DNA of 64,000 bases from Prochlorococcus marinus CUG1433 (GCA_017644425.1 JAEPLN010000001.1:620001-684000); one strand, 5' to 3'. Shown: positions 46,402 through 56,697, numbered from the stretch's first letter. Notes: generated from the letters alone by a model not told the origin. Program-made: numbers and translations.

Positions 46402-47754
46402 ATGCAATCAATTTTTGGAACTGACGGAATAAGAGGAAAATTTAATGAAGAGATAACTTATTCTCTAGCCTATAAAGTTGGATATGCTCTAGGTTCGAAT
46501 TTAGAGAATAATAATCCAATATTAATTGGGAGAGATACAAGGATTAGTGGAGATATTCTGTTACAAGCAATAACGGAAGGTATTGATGCAAGTGGTAAAG
46601 AATTTATCAATCTCGGAATATGCCCTACCCCAGCTATCCCTTTTTTAATCAAAAAAGAGAAGCTGAGTAGTGGAATAATGATATCTGCTAGTCATAATCC
46701 CCCTGAATACAATGGTATAAAGATCTTTGATCATAATGGTCAAAAAATTACTAAAGTTTTTGAAAATAAAATTCAAAAATTAGTTGAAGAGTCAAGTAAA
46801 AATATATCAGTTATCACAAAAGAGATTCCTTTAAAAAAAAATAAGGAGCTTTTGAATGAATACATGAAAAGCCTAATCCAAACAATGGATGGAGAGGATT
46901 TGAGTGGCATGAAAATATTATTAGACACATGCTATGGATCAGCTACAACCTGCGCAAAAAAAATTTTTCAGAATCTCGGTGCAGATGTAAGAGTTATTAA
47001 TAACTCCAAAAATGGTTTAAAAATTAATATGAATTGTGGTTCTACTAACCTCGAACCATTAAAAAAAGCAATGACAGAGATTCCTGCCGATATAGGATTT
47101 AGCTTTGATGGGGATGCCGATAGAGTAATTGGATTAGATTCTCATGGCAATGTATTGGATGGAGATCATATTCTATTTCTTTGGGGTAGAGAACTTATGA
47201 AACAAAAAATTCTCCCAAATAATTTACTCATATCAACTCAAATGGCAAATTTAGGTTTTGAAAAAGCTTGGAACAAAACTGGCGGTATTTTATATAGAAC
47301 TGATGTAGGAGATAAATACGTTCATGACGCAATAAAGAAAAAAAGAGCCGTTCTAGGAGGCGAGCAGTCAGGTCATATCCTTTCAAAAATTAATAACTTT
47401 TCTGGAGATGGGATATTAACTGCACTTCAAATTTCTAAGTACTGTAAAAAGAAAAATGTCACTTTAAATGAATGGCTTAAAAGTAGTTTCGACCCTTATC
47501 CTCAGAAATTGACCAATATTAATATTGATTTCAATATTAATAAAATAAATCCAAGAACCAAAATTTTAATTGATCAAACAATAGAAAATTTTCAAGATAT
47601 TTATTCAGATAACTGTAGAGTTTATATACGACCTAGTGGAACAGAACCCCTAATAAGAGTTCTTGTTGAGGCTAAAGATCAGAAGAAAGTTGATTGTTTA
47701 TCAAGAGAAATAACAAACAAACTCTTTTTAAAAATAAAAAAAATAATTAATTAA
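46402..47754 (+). CDS. glmM: Phosphoglucosamine mutase
   Basis: GlmM makes glucosamine-1-phosphate for UDP-GlcNAc, peptidoglycan and LPS. The 450-residue protein starts with [14 protein letters not shown], has the phosphoserine loop SASHNP (Ser97), the Mg loop FDGDADR near 235, GGEQSGHI and the C-terminal [17 protein letters not shown] followed by PPEYNGIK distinguishes it from the phosphohexomutase at 13.4-14.9 kb. Convergent with trmB. Confidence 0.95.
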   Translation: MQSIFGTDGIRGKFNEEITYSLAYKVGYALGSNLENNNPILIGRDTRISGDILLQAITEGIDASGKEFINLGICPTPAIPFLIKKEKLSSGIMISASHNPPEYNGIKIFDHNGQKITKVFENKIQKLVEESSKNISVITKEIPLKKNKELLNEYMKSLIQTMDGEDLSGMKILLDTCYGSATTCAKKIFQNLGADVRVINNSKNGLKINMNCGSTNLEPLKKAMTEIPADIGFSFDGDADRVIGLDSHGNVLDGDHILFLWGRELMKQKILPNNLLISTQMANLGFEKAWNKTGGILYRTDVGDKYVHDAIKKKRAVLGGEQSGHILSKINNFSGDGILTALQISKYCKKKNVTLNEWLKSSFDPYPQKLTNINIDFNINKINPRTKILIDQTIENFQDIYSDNCRVYIRPSGTEPLIRVLVEAKDQKKVDCLSREITNKLFLKIKKIIN

Positions 47755-47765
47755 TTAATTATGAA

Positions 47766-48395
47766 TCATATTTTTTTATAAATCCTCTCAAAAATATCAA
47801 GTTGGTTAACAATCACATACTTTTCTCTATTAGTTTTAACTTTATTTGGATTAAAACTTTCGGAATAATTAAAATCTTTTTTAGCTATTGTCTTAAAATT
47901 TAAACTACTTAATATGATGCAATTCATATAATCAAATAAATCCTTTACATCAGTTTTTATAAAAATTAGGGATCCTTTTTGCAATGAACTTGAGAGAATA
48001 TTTATAAACTCTGGCTGAATTACACGCCTTTTATGATGTCTATTTTTAAACCATGGATCCGGAAAATTAAAAGAAATACTTCTCGCATTTTTGAGAATAA
48101 ATTTACTTTGGTCATTATTCAAAATTTTATTAGCATTGCCAAATGCAAAATATAAATTTTTAATCTCTCTTTCTTGAACTTTTAATTTGGCAGTCTTAAC
48201 TAATCTTTCACGGATTTCAATTCCCATATAATTCCAGGTTGAATTAACTTTAGCTAAATCAAATAGAAAATCACCAGCAGCACAACCTATATCCAAATGA
48301 AGATTCAAATTAGAATCACCAAACATCTCAGCCAAAGATGGTATTCTTTCAATTTCATCAAAATTTCTACTAAGTGGATTTACATGCTGTCTCAT
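47766..48395 (-). CDS. trmB: tRNA (guanine-N7-)-methyltransferase
   Basis: TrmB methylates G46 of tRNA with S-adenosylmethionine. The 209-residue protein has the SAM loop [11 protein letters not shown] near residue 35, IEIRERLV, and the catalytic [16 protein letters not shown] segment. The C-terminus is slightly shorter than the E. coli protein. A nested palindrome lies in the gap before the divergent DUF3177 gene. Confidence 0.94.
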   Translation of the reverse strand: MRQHVNPLSRNFDEIERIPSLAEMFGDSNLNLHLDIGCAAGDFLFDLAKVNSTWNYMGIEIRERLVKTAKLKVQEREIKNLYFAFGNANKILNNDQSKFILKNARSISFNFPDPWFKNRHHKRRVIQPEFINILSSSLQKGSLIFIKTDVKDLFDYMNCIILSSLNFKTIAKKDFNYSESFNPNKVKTNREKYVIVNQLDIFERIYKKI

Positions 48396-48400
48396 ACAAT

Positions 48401-48446
48401 TATGAATTTATTTACGGCAATAATGCAAAGTTGCATAATATTCATA
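48401..48446. repeat. Nested inverted repeats between divergent trmB and DUF3177 genes
   Basis: An outer pair TATGAAT (48401-48407) and ATTCATA (48440-48446) encloses an exact inner palindrome ATGCAA-AG-TTGCAT (48423-48436). The element begins 6 bases upstream of the trmB start. Its symmetry suits a dimeric regulator or a cruciform. No known cyanobacterial operator is recognised in it. Confidence 0.4.
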
Positions 48447-48516
48447 ACTATGACAATAGTAAGATAAAAAGTTACAGTTTGATGTTTAATGATTATGTAT
48501 GTAAAAAGAAAAAGTT

Positions 48517-49140
48517 TTGGACGTTTTTAATCAACTTTCGATTTGGCTATCTTTTCAACTTTCAATAGTTTTCCTTGTTGGCATTCCTATCACATTATCC
48601 TTTTGGTCAATTAAAAAAAGAAATAAAGCAGTTGTTAAACTTTTATCAATATATTGGAAAATATCTCTTTTATTTTTTATAAGCCTTTTACTTTTAATAG
48701 GTAAATACAATTATGCATTAACCGTAACAAATATTTCAATAATATTAGTGACAATATCAGTCTGGTTTTGGAACGATATTAATGATGAATTTAAAGAATA
48801 TGATTTTTCTTGCTCCCTAATCACAACTACAAAAGTATGGAGGTGGTCCTTAACATTTGTATCTCTCAATTTCTTAATTCAAAGTTTACAAAACATTAGC
48901 TGCTTTTCTTTTATTAATTCGACTGCATGTGGAATATGGATTCAACCTTCTTCAAATTTCTATATTATTCTCAAAAATTTATTTAATTTTTTCTTCGGAG
49001 CTAACTTTACTCAGCCAATAGCAAAATATTTAGGATTATTCTCATTATTAATTTATACTTTAGGTTTGATTCAATGGTCAATAATTAAATTCCCTAAAAA
49101 TGGAAGAAACTCATGCTTCTCAGAAAATGGCAGAAATTGA
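48517..49140 (+). CDS. DUF3177-type multi-helix membrane protein
   Basis: A 207-residue hydrophobic protein with about five membrane helices. The segment ISVWFWNDINDEF in the middle and the W-R-W stretch TTKVWRWSLTF resemble the DUF3177 family of cyanobacteria. Function unknown. Start is TTG at 48517; no ATG precedes the first helix. Its 3' end overlaps the next gene by 41 bases. Confidence 0.7.
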   Translation: MDVFNQLSIWLSFQLSIVFLVGIPITLSFWSIKKRNKAVVKLLSIYWKISLLFFISLLLLIGKYNYALTVTNISIILVTISVWFWNDINDEFKEYDFSCSLITTTKVWRWSLTFVSLNFLIQSLQNISCFSFINSTACGIWIQPSSNFYIILKNLFNFFFGANFTQPIAKYLGLFSLLIYTLGLIQWSIIKFPKNGRNSCFSENGRN

Positions 49141-49435
49141 TTTATTAAATAATCTTGAAAAAATAAGTTCATTAATACCTAATAGAATCCTCAAACTAGA
49201 GGGTTTCATTTATAGTAATAAGGATAAAGAACATTTAGAAATAATTATTTTTAAAGGTTTCAGTAGCTCGACTACCCATCCAATTGAAATAGATTTAGAA
49301 AAAAAAGTTATAGGATTTAATTATGTACTTACAAACTTTAAACTTTATAAGTCACCACTTACAGAAACCAAAGAAGACTTTATAAGAGAAAATCAAAATC
49401 CAGTTTATTTTTTGAATCACAAAAATTGGATTTAA
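49100..49435 (+). CDS. Conserved hypothetical protein, 111 residues
   Basis: I do not recognise this soluble protein. It reads as a plausible single domain: an N-terminal helix with [14 protein letters not shown], then alternating strands ([34 protein letters not shown]). It overlaps the DUF3177 gene by 41 bases in another frame, an unusually long same-strand overlap, and its end overlaps ileS by 4 bases convergently. An ATG at 49127 (MAEIDLL) inside the overlap is an alternative start. Confidence 0.7.
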   Translation: MEETHASQKMAEIDLLNNLEKISSLIPNRILKLEGFIYSNKDKEHLEIIIFKGFSSSTTHPIEIDLEKKVIGFNYVLTNFKLYKSPLTETKEDFIRENQNPVYFLNHKNWI

Positions 49436-52338
49436 TTAAATTCAAGATTAATGATGTTTGAACATCTTTTGCATAATTTTGTATTTTGGATTCCACTAAA
49501 AGTTTCTTTTTCATAATGCCAACATCTATCACATTTTTGACCATAAGCTTTTGATATTTGAATTTTACCCAATTGATTATTATCTATAATTAAAGAATTC
49601 TCGACCAAATTAGTGACCACTTGAAATTTTGAAACTATAAGCCAATCCCTAAATAAATCTACGTCTTCATTGCCAAATTTATCTAGCCAACTCAGAGAAT
49701 CTTTTACAACTTTATCTTCAGGTAAATAATTCACTTCTGTTTCTAAAGCTGCTCCAATTATTTGTTTGTTTCTACATCCTTCTATTGCTTTGTTAATTTC
49801 AACTCTCAAGTTTCTTAAATTTGCAATGTGCTCATTAAGAATTTCATTTTTCCATGACTTCGAATAGATTGGCCACCCCCTTTGAAAAACAGATTTTTCC
49901 TTAGTTTTATATGGAATATTTTGCCAAATATCTTCTGCCATATGACAAAGTACTGGGGAAATAAGTACAGCTAAATTTTCTGCAACTTTAGACATGACAA
50001 ACTGACATGATCTTCTCCTAAATTGTGATTTAGAACTTACATATAACCTATCTTTTGCAATATCCAAATAGAAATTTGATAAATCTACAACGCAAAAACT
50101 TTGTAAGATTTGAAAAAATTTTGAAAATTCATAATTTTCATAAGCATTTGATATTTGATCTGTAACCTCTACCAATCTGCCTAACATCCATTGATCTAAG
50201 AGCGGCAATTGATCAATTTCAAAACTTTCAATATTTGGGTCATAATCATGGATATTCCCTATAAGATATCTAGCAGTATTACGAACTTTTCTATATACGT
50301 CTGATAGTTGCTTAAGTATAGTTGAACCAATTGGAACATCTACTGAATAGTCTACAGAACTTACCCAAAGCCTAAGAACATCAGCACCATAAGCAGGTTC
50401 AGTTTTTTTATTATTACCACCATTAATAATAATATTTGGATCAACGACGTTTCCTAAAGATTTGCTCATTTTTCTTCCATTTTCATCAAGTGCAAAGCCA
50501 TGAGTTAAAACTTTCTTATAAGGAGGTTTATTATTGACTGCAACTGAGGTCAGCAAAGAAGACTGGAACCAACCTCGATGTTGATCTGAGCCCTCCAAAT
50601 AAAGATCTGCTGGATATTTTAATTCACTTCTTTGTTCACATACTGCAGCCCAACTAGATCCAGAATCAAACCAAACATCCATTGTATCTGTTCCTTTTTT
50701 CCATCGATCAGATTCACTTAAATATTTTTCTGGCAATAGATTCTCTACATCCCAATCCCACCAAATATCTGCTCCATGTTCACTAAAGAGTTTTTGAATG
50801 TGATTAATTATCTCGCTGTTTAATAGGATTTCATTACCATTTTTTTCATAAAAAACAGGAATTGGAACTCCCCACGATCTTTGTCTAGAAATACACCAAT
50901 CCCCTCGACCAACCACCATAGAATGAATTCTTTTTTTCCCAGTCGCTGGCATCCATTCAACTTCTTCAATTGCCTTTAATGCGGATGATCTAAAGCCATT
51001 TACTGACGCAAACCATTGTTCTGTTGCTCTAAAAATAGTTGGTTTTTTGGTTCTCCAATCATAAGGATATCTATGCTTATAATTTTCTTGTAGTAGTAGC
51101 AAATTATTTTCCTTTAAATGATCAATAATTAATTCATTTGCGTCTTTAAGGACATTCGAACCTTTGAATTGACCTGAATATTCATTAAGGTTGCCTCTTT
51201 CATCAACCACACAAGTTGTAGGAAGATCATATTTTTTTCCAACATTAAAATCATCTATCCCATGACCTGGTGCAGTGTGCACAATTCCTGTGCCGGATTC
51301 CGTAGTAATATAATCCCCTCCAATAACTATTCTGCAATTTTTATTCTTAGTGGGATGTCGATATTCAATATCTTCCAAGAAAGCTCCTTTAACCTCTAAA
51401 AGAGTCTTTAAATCTTTATTAAATTTATTACTAATTATAGAAGATAACTCTTTTGCTAAAAGGTATATTCTATTCTCTTCATCAAGAGCAAAAACATATT
51501 TTATGTTTGGATTTACTGCAACTGCTTCATTTGCAGGGATAGTCCAGGGTGTAGTGGTCCAAATAGTAATAAAAGAGTTTTTTAGAAATATATCCTTTTT
51601 CAAATTAGGATTTTCTTGGCAGAATTTAAATTGTATTTCTTCAGGTACTTTAGTGATTTTTAAAGAAACATAAATACTTTTTGAATAATGTTCATCAGGA
51701 TATTCCAATTCTGCTTCTGCAAGTGCAGTCCTTGAACTTGGACTCCAATGGACAGGTTTAAGTCCTCGATATATGTATCCATTTAAAAACATTTTGCCAA
51801 ATACTCCAATCTGAGCAGATTCATAACTTTTCTTAAGGGTTAAGTAAGGGTTATCCCAATCTCCCCATATACCCCATCTTTTAAAACCCTCCATTTGATT
51901 TTTTATTTGAACATATGCATAATCTGTTGCTTTTTTCCTTAGATTTAGAGTATCAAGATTCTTTCTTTCATCAGATTTTAAATTCTGAAGCACTTTTAAT
52001 TCAATAGGAAGTCCATGACAATCCCAACCTGGGACATAATGGACCCGAAATCCTCTCAAGGTTTTGTACTTATTTATAATGTCTTTTAGGACTTTATTAA
52101 GAGCATGACCCATATGAAGTGCTCCGTTTGCATAAGGTGGGCCATCATGTAGTGTGAATTTTTCACCTGAGTTGTTTGAACCTAATTCGAAATCAATATT
52201 ATTTTTAGCCCAAAATTCCTGTATCTCAGGTTCTCTTACAACTGAGTTAGCACGCATAGAAAAGTCAGTTTTGAGTAAATTTAAAGTTTCCTTATAAGAA
52301 AAGTCAGATTTTTGTTCTTTGCTATTTTGGGATTTCAT
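49432..52338 (-). CDS. ileS: Isoleucyl-tRNA synthetase
   Basis: A 968-residue class I synthetase. The HIGH-type motif is [19 protein letters not shown] near residue 65-82 and the KMSKS loop is [10 protein letters not shown]. The editing domain has [16 protein letters not shown] and [16 protein letters not shown] with the Asp needed for Val hydrolysis. The C-terminus ends with a CDRCWHYE...CKRCS zinc finger. It is bacterial-type IleS with all regions present. Confidence 0.97.
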   Translation of the reverse strand: MKSQNSKEQKSDFSYKETLNLLKTDFSMRANSVVREPEIQEFWAKNNIDFELGSNNSGEKFTLHDGPPYANGALHMGHALNKVLKDIINKYKTLRGFRVHYVPGWDCHGLPIELKVLQNLKSDERKNLDTLNLRKKATDYAYVQIKNQMEGFKRWGIWGDWDNPYLTLKKSYESAQIGVFGKMFLNGYIYRGLKPVHWSPSSRTALAEAELEYPDEHYSKSIYVSLKITKVPEEIQFKFCQENPNLKKDIFLKNSFITIWTTTPWTIPANEAVAVNPNIKYVFALDEENRIYLLAKELSSIISNKFNKDLKTLLEVKGAFLEDIEYRHPTKNKNCRIVIGGDYITTESGTGIVHTAPGHGIDDFNVGKKYDLPTTCVVDERGNLNEYSGQFKGSNVLKDANELIIDHLKENNLLLLQENYKHRYPYDWRTKKPTIFRATEQWFASVNGFRSSALKAIEEVEWMPATGKKRIHSMVVGRGDWCISRQRSWGVPIPVFYEKNGNEILLNSEIINHIQKLFSEHGADIWWDWDVENLLPEKYLSESDRWKKGTDTMDVWFDSGSSWAAVCEQRSELKYPADLYLEGSDQHRGWFQSSLLTSVAVNNKPPYKKVLTHGFALDENGRKMSKSLGNVVDPNIIINGGNNKKTEPAYGADVLRLWVSSVDYSVDVPIGSTILKQLSDVYRKVRNTARYLIGNIHDYDPNIESFEIDQLPLLDQWMLGRLVEVTDQISNAYENYEFSKFFQILQSFCVVDLSNFYLDIAKDRLYVSSKSQFRRRSCQFVMSKVAENLAVLISPVLCHMAEDIWQNIPYKTKEKSVFQRGWPIYSKSWKNEILNEHIANLRNLRVEINKAIEGCRNKQIIGAALETEVNYLPEDKVVKDSLSWLDKFGNEDVDLFRDWLIVSKFQVVTNLVENSLIIDNNQLGKIQISKAYGQKCDRCWHYEKETFSGIQNTKLCKRCSNIINLEFN

Positions 52339-52459
52339 TCTACGAAAAGGAAATATTGGTGATGAAAAGAATAATTTAAATAAATCTAATTTACTACATT
52401 CTTTACTTAATTGAACTATAGTATTTTGGGCATATTTTTAATAACAAATGGATCTTATT

Positions 52460-52900
52460 TTAAGATTTTATATTATCATTTTTATCATTTCTTACCCACT
52501 TTTTAAAAATTATTCTTTGGTTATTGCTGTCAAAATTTAAAAAACTAAAGCCTTTTTTAGATTTCCTAATCCCAAGATTAACAGCCTCATATATTTTTGA
52601 AAGATTATTCTTGAATTCTAAAAAAGTAAGTAATTTTTTCTTTTCTTTATCTGTTAGTTGATTCCATCTAGATAAAAAAAGTTCTACTAAATATAAAACA
52701 AATATTAATGTTATTAGAAATAAAATTACCAAAAATAATTCATCGATGGTTTTATTTTTAATTATTAATATGACGCCTGTCAGTAAGTTTAAAAAAGCTT
52801 TAATTAAGTCTTTTGGCCTGCCAAGCTCGAGATATATTAATGGTACCAATAAAAATATTGTTCCAATAAAAATATAAAAAGATCCTAAAAAAACAATCAA
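52460..52900 (-). CDS. Small membrane protein, possibly Ycf66-like
   Basis: A 146-residue protein with hydrophobic segments at about residues 4-24, 38-47 and 56-75 and a Lys-rich soluble C-terminus. The pattern of GVILIIKNKTIDELFLVILFLI followed by an acidic-aromatic turn recalls the Ycf66 family, but the resemblance is faint. Function unknown. It lies upstream of ileS on the same strand, 121 bases away, and downstream of tRNA-Leu. Confidence 0.55.
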   Translation of the reverse strand: MIVFLGSFYIFIGTIFLLVPLIYLELGRPKDLIKAFLNLLTGVILIIKNKTIDELFLVILFLITLIFVLYLVELFLSRWNQLTDKEKKKLLTFLEFKNNLSKIYEAVNLGIRKSKKGFSFLNFDSNNQRIIFKKWVRNDKNDNIKS

Positions 52901-52979
52901 TTTATTTAATTATGATTTTTCAAACAAATTATAAGAAGTTGATATGTATAAATAAACTTTGTATTAGAATTTCCTTAAA

Positions 52980-53061
52980 TGCGGTCGGGGAGACTTGAAC
53001 TCCCACACCCGAAGATACGAGTACCTAAAACTCGCGCGTCTACCAATTCCGCCACGACCGC
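52980..53061 (-). tRNA. tRNA-Leu (anticodon TAG)
   Basis: An 82-base tRNA with the long variable arm of type II. Acceptor GCGGTCG (complement of 53055-53061) pairs with CGACCGC; the anticodon stem CGAGT/ACTCG encloses TTTAGGT, anticodon TAG. The variable arm is a short hairpin (TATCTTCGGGT). Discriminator A; CCA not encoded. UAG can read all CUN codons with modification. Confidence 0.93.
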
Positions 53062-53207
53062 TCAAATAAAATAATAATTGAAAGAGGTTTATTTTAAAAA
53101 TATTTTTAACTTATGATCATTAATTTGACACATAAAAATTAATTAAACATCTATTCAATAAATTTTTTTTTAATTTAAGCATACAATCATCTAAAAATAT
53201 CAGTTAT

Positions 53208-54251
53208 ATTGTTCAAAGAATATTAGAAACGATTTCAAACTTAACTAATAAAAATACACAAAAAGTTACTAATTCTTCAAAATCTTTTAATTGGCAAAGG
53301 GAGATTAAGAATTACGTTGATCCACCAAATTTTTGGAATCCAACATTAGTTCTTTTTTTTGGTGGTTACTTTCTAGCTTTTCTTAGCGTTTGGCAATGGT
53401 ATCGAGGCGTTTGGCCTCTACCTTTACTTGTAGCTACTGCTTTTTTAGCTTTACATATAGAAGGAACAGTTATTCATGATGCATGTCACAAAGCCGCACA
53501 TCCTGTTCCATGGATAAATCAAGCAATGGGTCACGGCTCAGCAATTCTTTTAGGATTCAGTTTCCCTGTTTTTACAAGAGTTCACTTACAACATCATATT
53601 CATGTGAACCATCCAAAACATGATCCAGATCACATTGTTAGTACTTTTGGTCCTATTTGGCTAATTGCTCCAAGATTCTTTTATCATGAAGTTTTTTTCT
53701 TTCAAAGAAAACTTTGGAGAAAATATGAATTATTACAATGGGGAATTGAAAGATCGATTTTTATAACAATAATCTTGGCTGGAATAAAATTTGACTTTAT
53801 GAATTTAATCTATAATTTATGGTTCGGACCAGCATTAATGGTAGGAGTAACTTTAGGAATATTTTTTGATTATCTTCCTCACAGACCTTTTCGGTCAAGA
53901 AATAAATGGATAAATTCACGAGTTTATCCAAGCAGGTTTATGAACTTATTAATAATGGGCCAAAATTACCACCTCATTCATCATCTTTGGCCTTCAATCC
54001 CTTGGTTTGAATATAAAATTGCTTATGAAAAAACTAAGCCTTTATTAGACATGAAGGGTTCTCCTCAAAGAGTGGGTATATTTGAAAGTAAAGAAGACAT
54101 TTATAATTTTATTTATGATTTACTAATTGGTATTAGGAGTCACAGCAAAAAGAGAGGGAAAATAAGAAAAATCATAAATTTATACCCAGGATATAAATTA
54201 AAGAAATTTTTCTTAAGGATAGTTAATAAGACATTTATTGGAAGCAACTAA
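53208..54251 (+). CDS. crtR: Beta-carotene hydroxylase, non-canonical start
   Basis: CrtR is a membrane di-iron hydroxylase that makes zeaxanthin from beta-carotene. Three His clusters are present: HDACH, HLQHHIHVNHPKH and NYHLIHHLW, with FTRVHLQHH and FFDYLPHRPF strongly conserved. The conserved region starts well before the first ATG at 53526 (FWNPTLVLFFGG near 53330), so that ATG is internal. No ATG/GTG/TTG exists between it and the in-frame stop at 53133. I use ATT at 53208 as placeholder; ATA at 53181 and 53220 are equally possible. It ends 1 base from gatC, convergently. Confidence 0.88.
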   Translation: MVQRILETISNLTNKNTQKVTNSSKSFNWQREIKNYVDPPNFWNPTLVLFFGGYFLAFLSVWQWYRGVWPLPLLVATAFLALHIEGTVIHDACHKAAHPVPWINQAMGHGSAILLGFSFPVFTRVHLQHHIHVNHPKHDPDHIVSTFGPIWLIAPRFFYHEVFFFQRKLWRKYELLQWGIERSIFITIILAGIKFDFMNLIYNLWFGPALMVGVTLGIFFDYLPHRPFRSRNKWINSRVYPSRFMNLLIMGQNYHLIHHLWPSIPWFEYKIAYEKTKPLLDMKGSPQRVGIFESKEDIYNFIYDLLIGIRSHSKKRGKIRKIINLYPGYKLKKFFLRIVNKTFIGSN

Positions 54252-54252
54252 A

Positions 54253-54546
54253 TCATTCATTTATGATTTTTGGGACTTTAAAGTATTTATCTTCTCTGGA
54301 TGGACCCAACTCCAAAAGCTTTTCAGTGCAATCAGAATCTTTCTTTTCATCTTTTCTAAATACATTAATTACCTCTATCGCTCTTGTTGTACAGGGGACA
54401 TCAACTGTATCAATTTTTTCAAGTTGTTTTATATATTCCAATATTTTTTCTAATTGTTCTGCATGATTATTAATTTCATCCCCGTTCAGTTCTAATCTAG
54501 CCAAATTGGCAACTTTTTCTACTTCATCTTTAGTTATTTTTGTCAT
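54253..54546 (-). CDS. gatC: Glutamyl-tRNA(Gln)/aspartyl-tRNA(Asn) amidotransferase subunit C
   Basis: GatC stabilises GatA in the GatCAB complex that amidates mischarged tRNAs. The 97-residue product has the family core VEKVANLARLEL and LEKILEYIKQLEKIDT, with VPCTTRAI in the middle and a C-terminal FKVPKII. Its stop lies 1 base from the crtR stop on the opposite strand. It has AT-rich flanking sequence upstream with no clear promoter. Confidence 0.93.
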   Translation of the reverse strand: MTKITKDEVEKVANLARLELNGDEINNHAEQLEKILEYIKQLEKIDTVDVPCTTRAIEVINVFRKDEKKDSDCTEKLLELGPSREDKYFKVPKIINE

Positions 54547-54654
54547 ACCTTAAGTGAACTTAGTTTTTAAAACTTATTTTATCTAATATTATTTTAATTC
54601 ATACATTCTATGAATTTCAAATAATTAAGTAAAAATAAATAATCACATTTTTAA

Positions 54655-54690
54655 AAAGATAATCTCAATTACATAGACTCAATTATCTTT
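54655..54690. repeat. 9-base perfect inverted repeat upstream of the DNA glycosylase gene
   Basis: AAAGATAAT (54655-54663) and ATTATCTTT (54682-54690) are exact complements separated by 18 bases. They lie 50 to 86 bases upstream of the proposed glycosylase start and between it and gatC. The stem is AT-only apart from one G/C, so it would be weak as an RNA hairpin and is more likely a protein-binding element, or chance. Confidence 0.3.
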
Positions 54691-54740
54691 CTTAGCTAAA
54701 AATAATATTAGAGCGGTATCAAAAAATAGAAGAAAAATTA

Positions 54741-55310
54741 CTGCCAAAAAATTTTTTTTATCGGCACTCTAGACTAGTTGCCCCTGATTTAATAGGTTGT
54801 TACCTAATAAATAAAAATAACGAGAAAGATAAATTTAAGGGGATGATAGTTGAAACCGAAGCTTATTCACAGGAAGAAGAGTCTTGTCATGGTTACCGTA
54901 AAATAACCAAATCAAATAAATCATTATTTGGAAAACCTGGAACATTTTATATTTACAAATCTTATGGCATTCATCATTGTTTAAACATAGTTACTGATAA
55001 AGAAAATTTTGCTAGTGGTGTATTAATCAGGTCAGTTTTTATCCCTAACAAGAGTGAAAGATTAGCTTCAGGTCCTGGTTTAGTTACTAAGACATTCGGT
55101 ATTGACATCTCACTAGACTCTCTTGAAGTTCTTAATAACAATTTTTTGTGGATTTCTCAAAGAGAGTCAATTTTAAAGCAAAAAGATATTATTCAAACTA
55201 CGAGAATTGGCATATCCAAGGCAAAAAATATAAAATGGCGTTGGTATCTCAAAAATAGTAGGAGTGTAAGTAAAAGATTAAAAGGTGACAGATCACCTAA
55301 ATTCAAATAA
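54741..55310 (+). CDS. 3-methyladenine DNA glycosylase (AAG/Mpg type), non-canonical start
   Basis: A ~189-residue AAG-family glycosylase that excises alkylated purines. The conserved N-terminal LPKNFFYRHSRLVAPDLIG lies upstream of the first ATG (54843), which opens MIVETEAYSQEE, the segment with the catalytic Glu. The frame contains no ATG/GTG/TTG between the in-frame TAG at 54693 and 54843. CTG at 54741 begins exactly at the family N-terminus; ATA at 54726 (giving EEKLLPKNFF) is another candidate. GPGLVTKTFGI, a family core, and YKSYGIHHCLN are present. pyrB follows 21 bases after. Confidence 0.83.
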   Translation: MPKNFFYRHSRLVAPDLIGCYLINKNNEKDKFKGMIVETEAYSQEEESCHGYRKITKSNKSLFGKPGTFYIYKSYGIHHCLNIVTDKENFASGVLIRSVFIPNKSERLASGPGLVTKTFGIDISLDSLEVLNNNFLWISQRESILKQKDIIQTTRIGISKAKNIKWRWYLKNSRSVSKRLKGDRSPKFK

Positions 55311-55331
55311 TCATTTATTTTTATAATCGTA

Positions 55332-56348
55332 ATGCAAACTTGGCCTCATAAACATATCCATACACTTGCTAATTTTTCAATTCAAGATTACAAATCAGTA
55401 TTTGAATTGGCTAATAGATTTGATGCACTTAAGGATGCAGGAACGAAAAAGATACCGGCTTTACAGGGTACTTTGGTAACTTCCTTGTTTTTTGAGCCTA
55501 GTACAAGAACAAAAAATAGCTTTGAACTTGCAGCAAAAAGACTATCTGCAGATGTACAAACTTTTGCGCCATCCTCTAGTTCCTTAACGAAAGGCGAAAC
55601 AATAATCGATACAGCCATAACTTACTCTGCTATGGGTGCAGATACATTAGTCATCAGACATTCATCAAGTTACATAACCTTTGAGATAGCCAAGAAACTT
55701 GATTCAATAAATTCCAAGACTTCTGTACTTAATGCTGGAGATGGATTACATAGTCACCCTAGCCAAGGATTACTAGACATTTATACATTAATAAAATTCT
55801 TCTCAAAAGAATCACTTAGTCCAGAGATTTTAAATTCCAAAAAAATTTTAATAATTGGAGATGTTAATCATTCAAGAGTTGCAAGATCAAATCTTTGGGC
55901 TTTGAGTGCATTCGGCGCAGACATAATTTTATGTGGTCCTAAAACATTAATACCAGACGAATTTATAAACTTTTTTAAAAACCCAGTACCAAATCAAATA
56001 GAAGATCCTGTGAAATCAAGAAGTTCCATAACAATTTCTAGATCATTGGAAGAATCAATTAAAATTGCAGATGCAATTATTGTTTTAAGACTACAGAAAG
56101 AGAGAATGATGGAGAATTTACTAAGTAGCATTGATTCGTATAGCTTGGATTATGGTTTAACCCCAGAGAAATTATCTTTGAACAGTAAAGAAATTCCAAT
56201 TCTTCATCCTGGACCTATCAACAGAGAAATTGAAATCAGTAGTAAAGTAGTAGACGAATACAAAAATTGTTTAATCAATAATCAAGTTGCAAATGGGATA
56301 CCAATAAGAATGGCTCTACTTTACTTATTACAGAAATGCAACAAATAA
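55332..56348 (+). CDS. pyrB: Aspartate carbamoyltransferase catalytic subunit
   Basis: PyrB condenses carbamoyl phosphate with aspartate. The 338-residue product has [13 protein letters not shown] (carbamoyl-phosphate loop), [26 protein letters not shown] and the C-terminal [11 protein letters not shown]. No regulatory subunit PyrI is adjacent, as usual in cyanobacteria. It is downstream of the DNA glycosylase gene on the same strand. Convergent with a DUF565 gene. Confidence 0.96.
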   Translation: MQTWPHKHIHTLANFSIQDYKSVFELANRFDALKDAGTKKIPALQGTLVTSLFFEPSTRTKNSFELAAKRLSADVQTFAPSSSSLTKGETIIDTAITYSAMGADTLVIRHSSSYITFEIAKKLDSINSKTSVLNAGDGLHSHPSQGLLDIYTLIKFFSKESLSPEILNSKKILIIGDVNHSRVARSNLWALSAFGADIILCGPKTLIPDEFINFFKNPVPNQIEDPVKSRSSITISRSLEESIKIADAIIVLRLQKERMMENLLSSIDSYSLDYGLTPEKLSLNSKEIPILHPGPINREIEISSKVVDEYKNCLINNQVANGIPIRMALLYLLQKCNK

Positions 56349-56350
56349 TT

Positions 56351-56692
56351 TTAAAGCAACTTTAGACTCTCAGTAAAAAAGCCATAAAATAAACCTAATC
56401 TTAAGGAATCTAATGTAAGTACTAAAAATTTCTTTGTCCTTTCAAATCTAAAGTTTCTTCTAAGAGCTATTAAAGCTTCTATTAAAAGAACAGATAAGAA
56501 AGCTGATATTGGATCCATAAGTTCCACAACTGCGCTGACCATACCAAGTGAGCTTCCTAAAAAGTAACCAATTAAAAGAATTATTAAGGATATTGAATAT
56601 CTTCTCCAAGGATTATTAGCCCAAATACTTATTGTTTGAATGTTTTCTACAATCTTTAGTTGAAAATTTGTCTTTTGAGGTCTAAAAACCAT
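56351..56692 (-). CDS. Ycf20-like DUF565 membrane protein
   Basis: A 113-residue protein with a polar N-terminus, then membrane helices starting at NPWRRYSISLIILLIGYFLG and a second group at about residues 62-80. This is the DUF565/Ycf20 layout; Ycf20 proteins affect thermal energy dissipation in algae, but a direct function is not established. Its stop is 2 bases from the pyrB stop. It follows a 66-residue gene by 5 bases on the same strand. Confidence 0.78.
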   Translation of the reverse strand: MVFRPQKTNFQLKIVENIQTISIWANNPWRRYSISLIILLIGYFLGSSLGMVSAVVELMDPISAFLSVLLIEALIALRRNFRFERTKKFLVLTLDSLRLGLFYGFFTESLKLL

Positions 56693-56697
56693 TTCAA

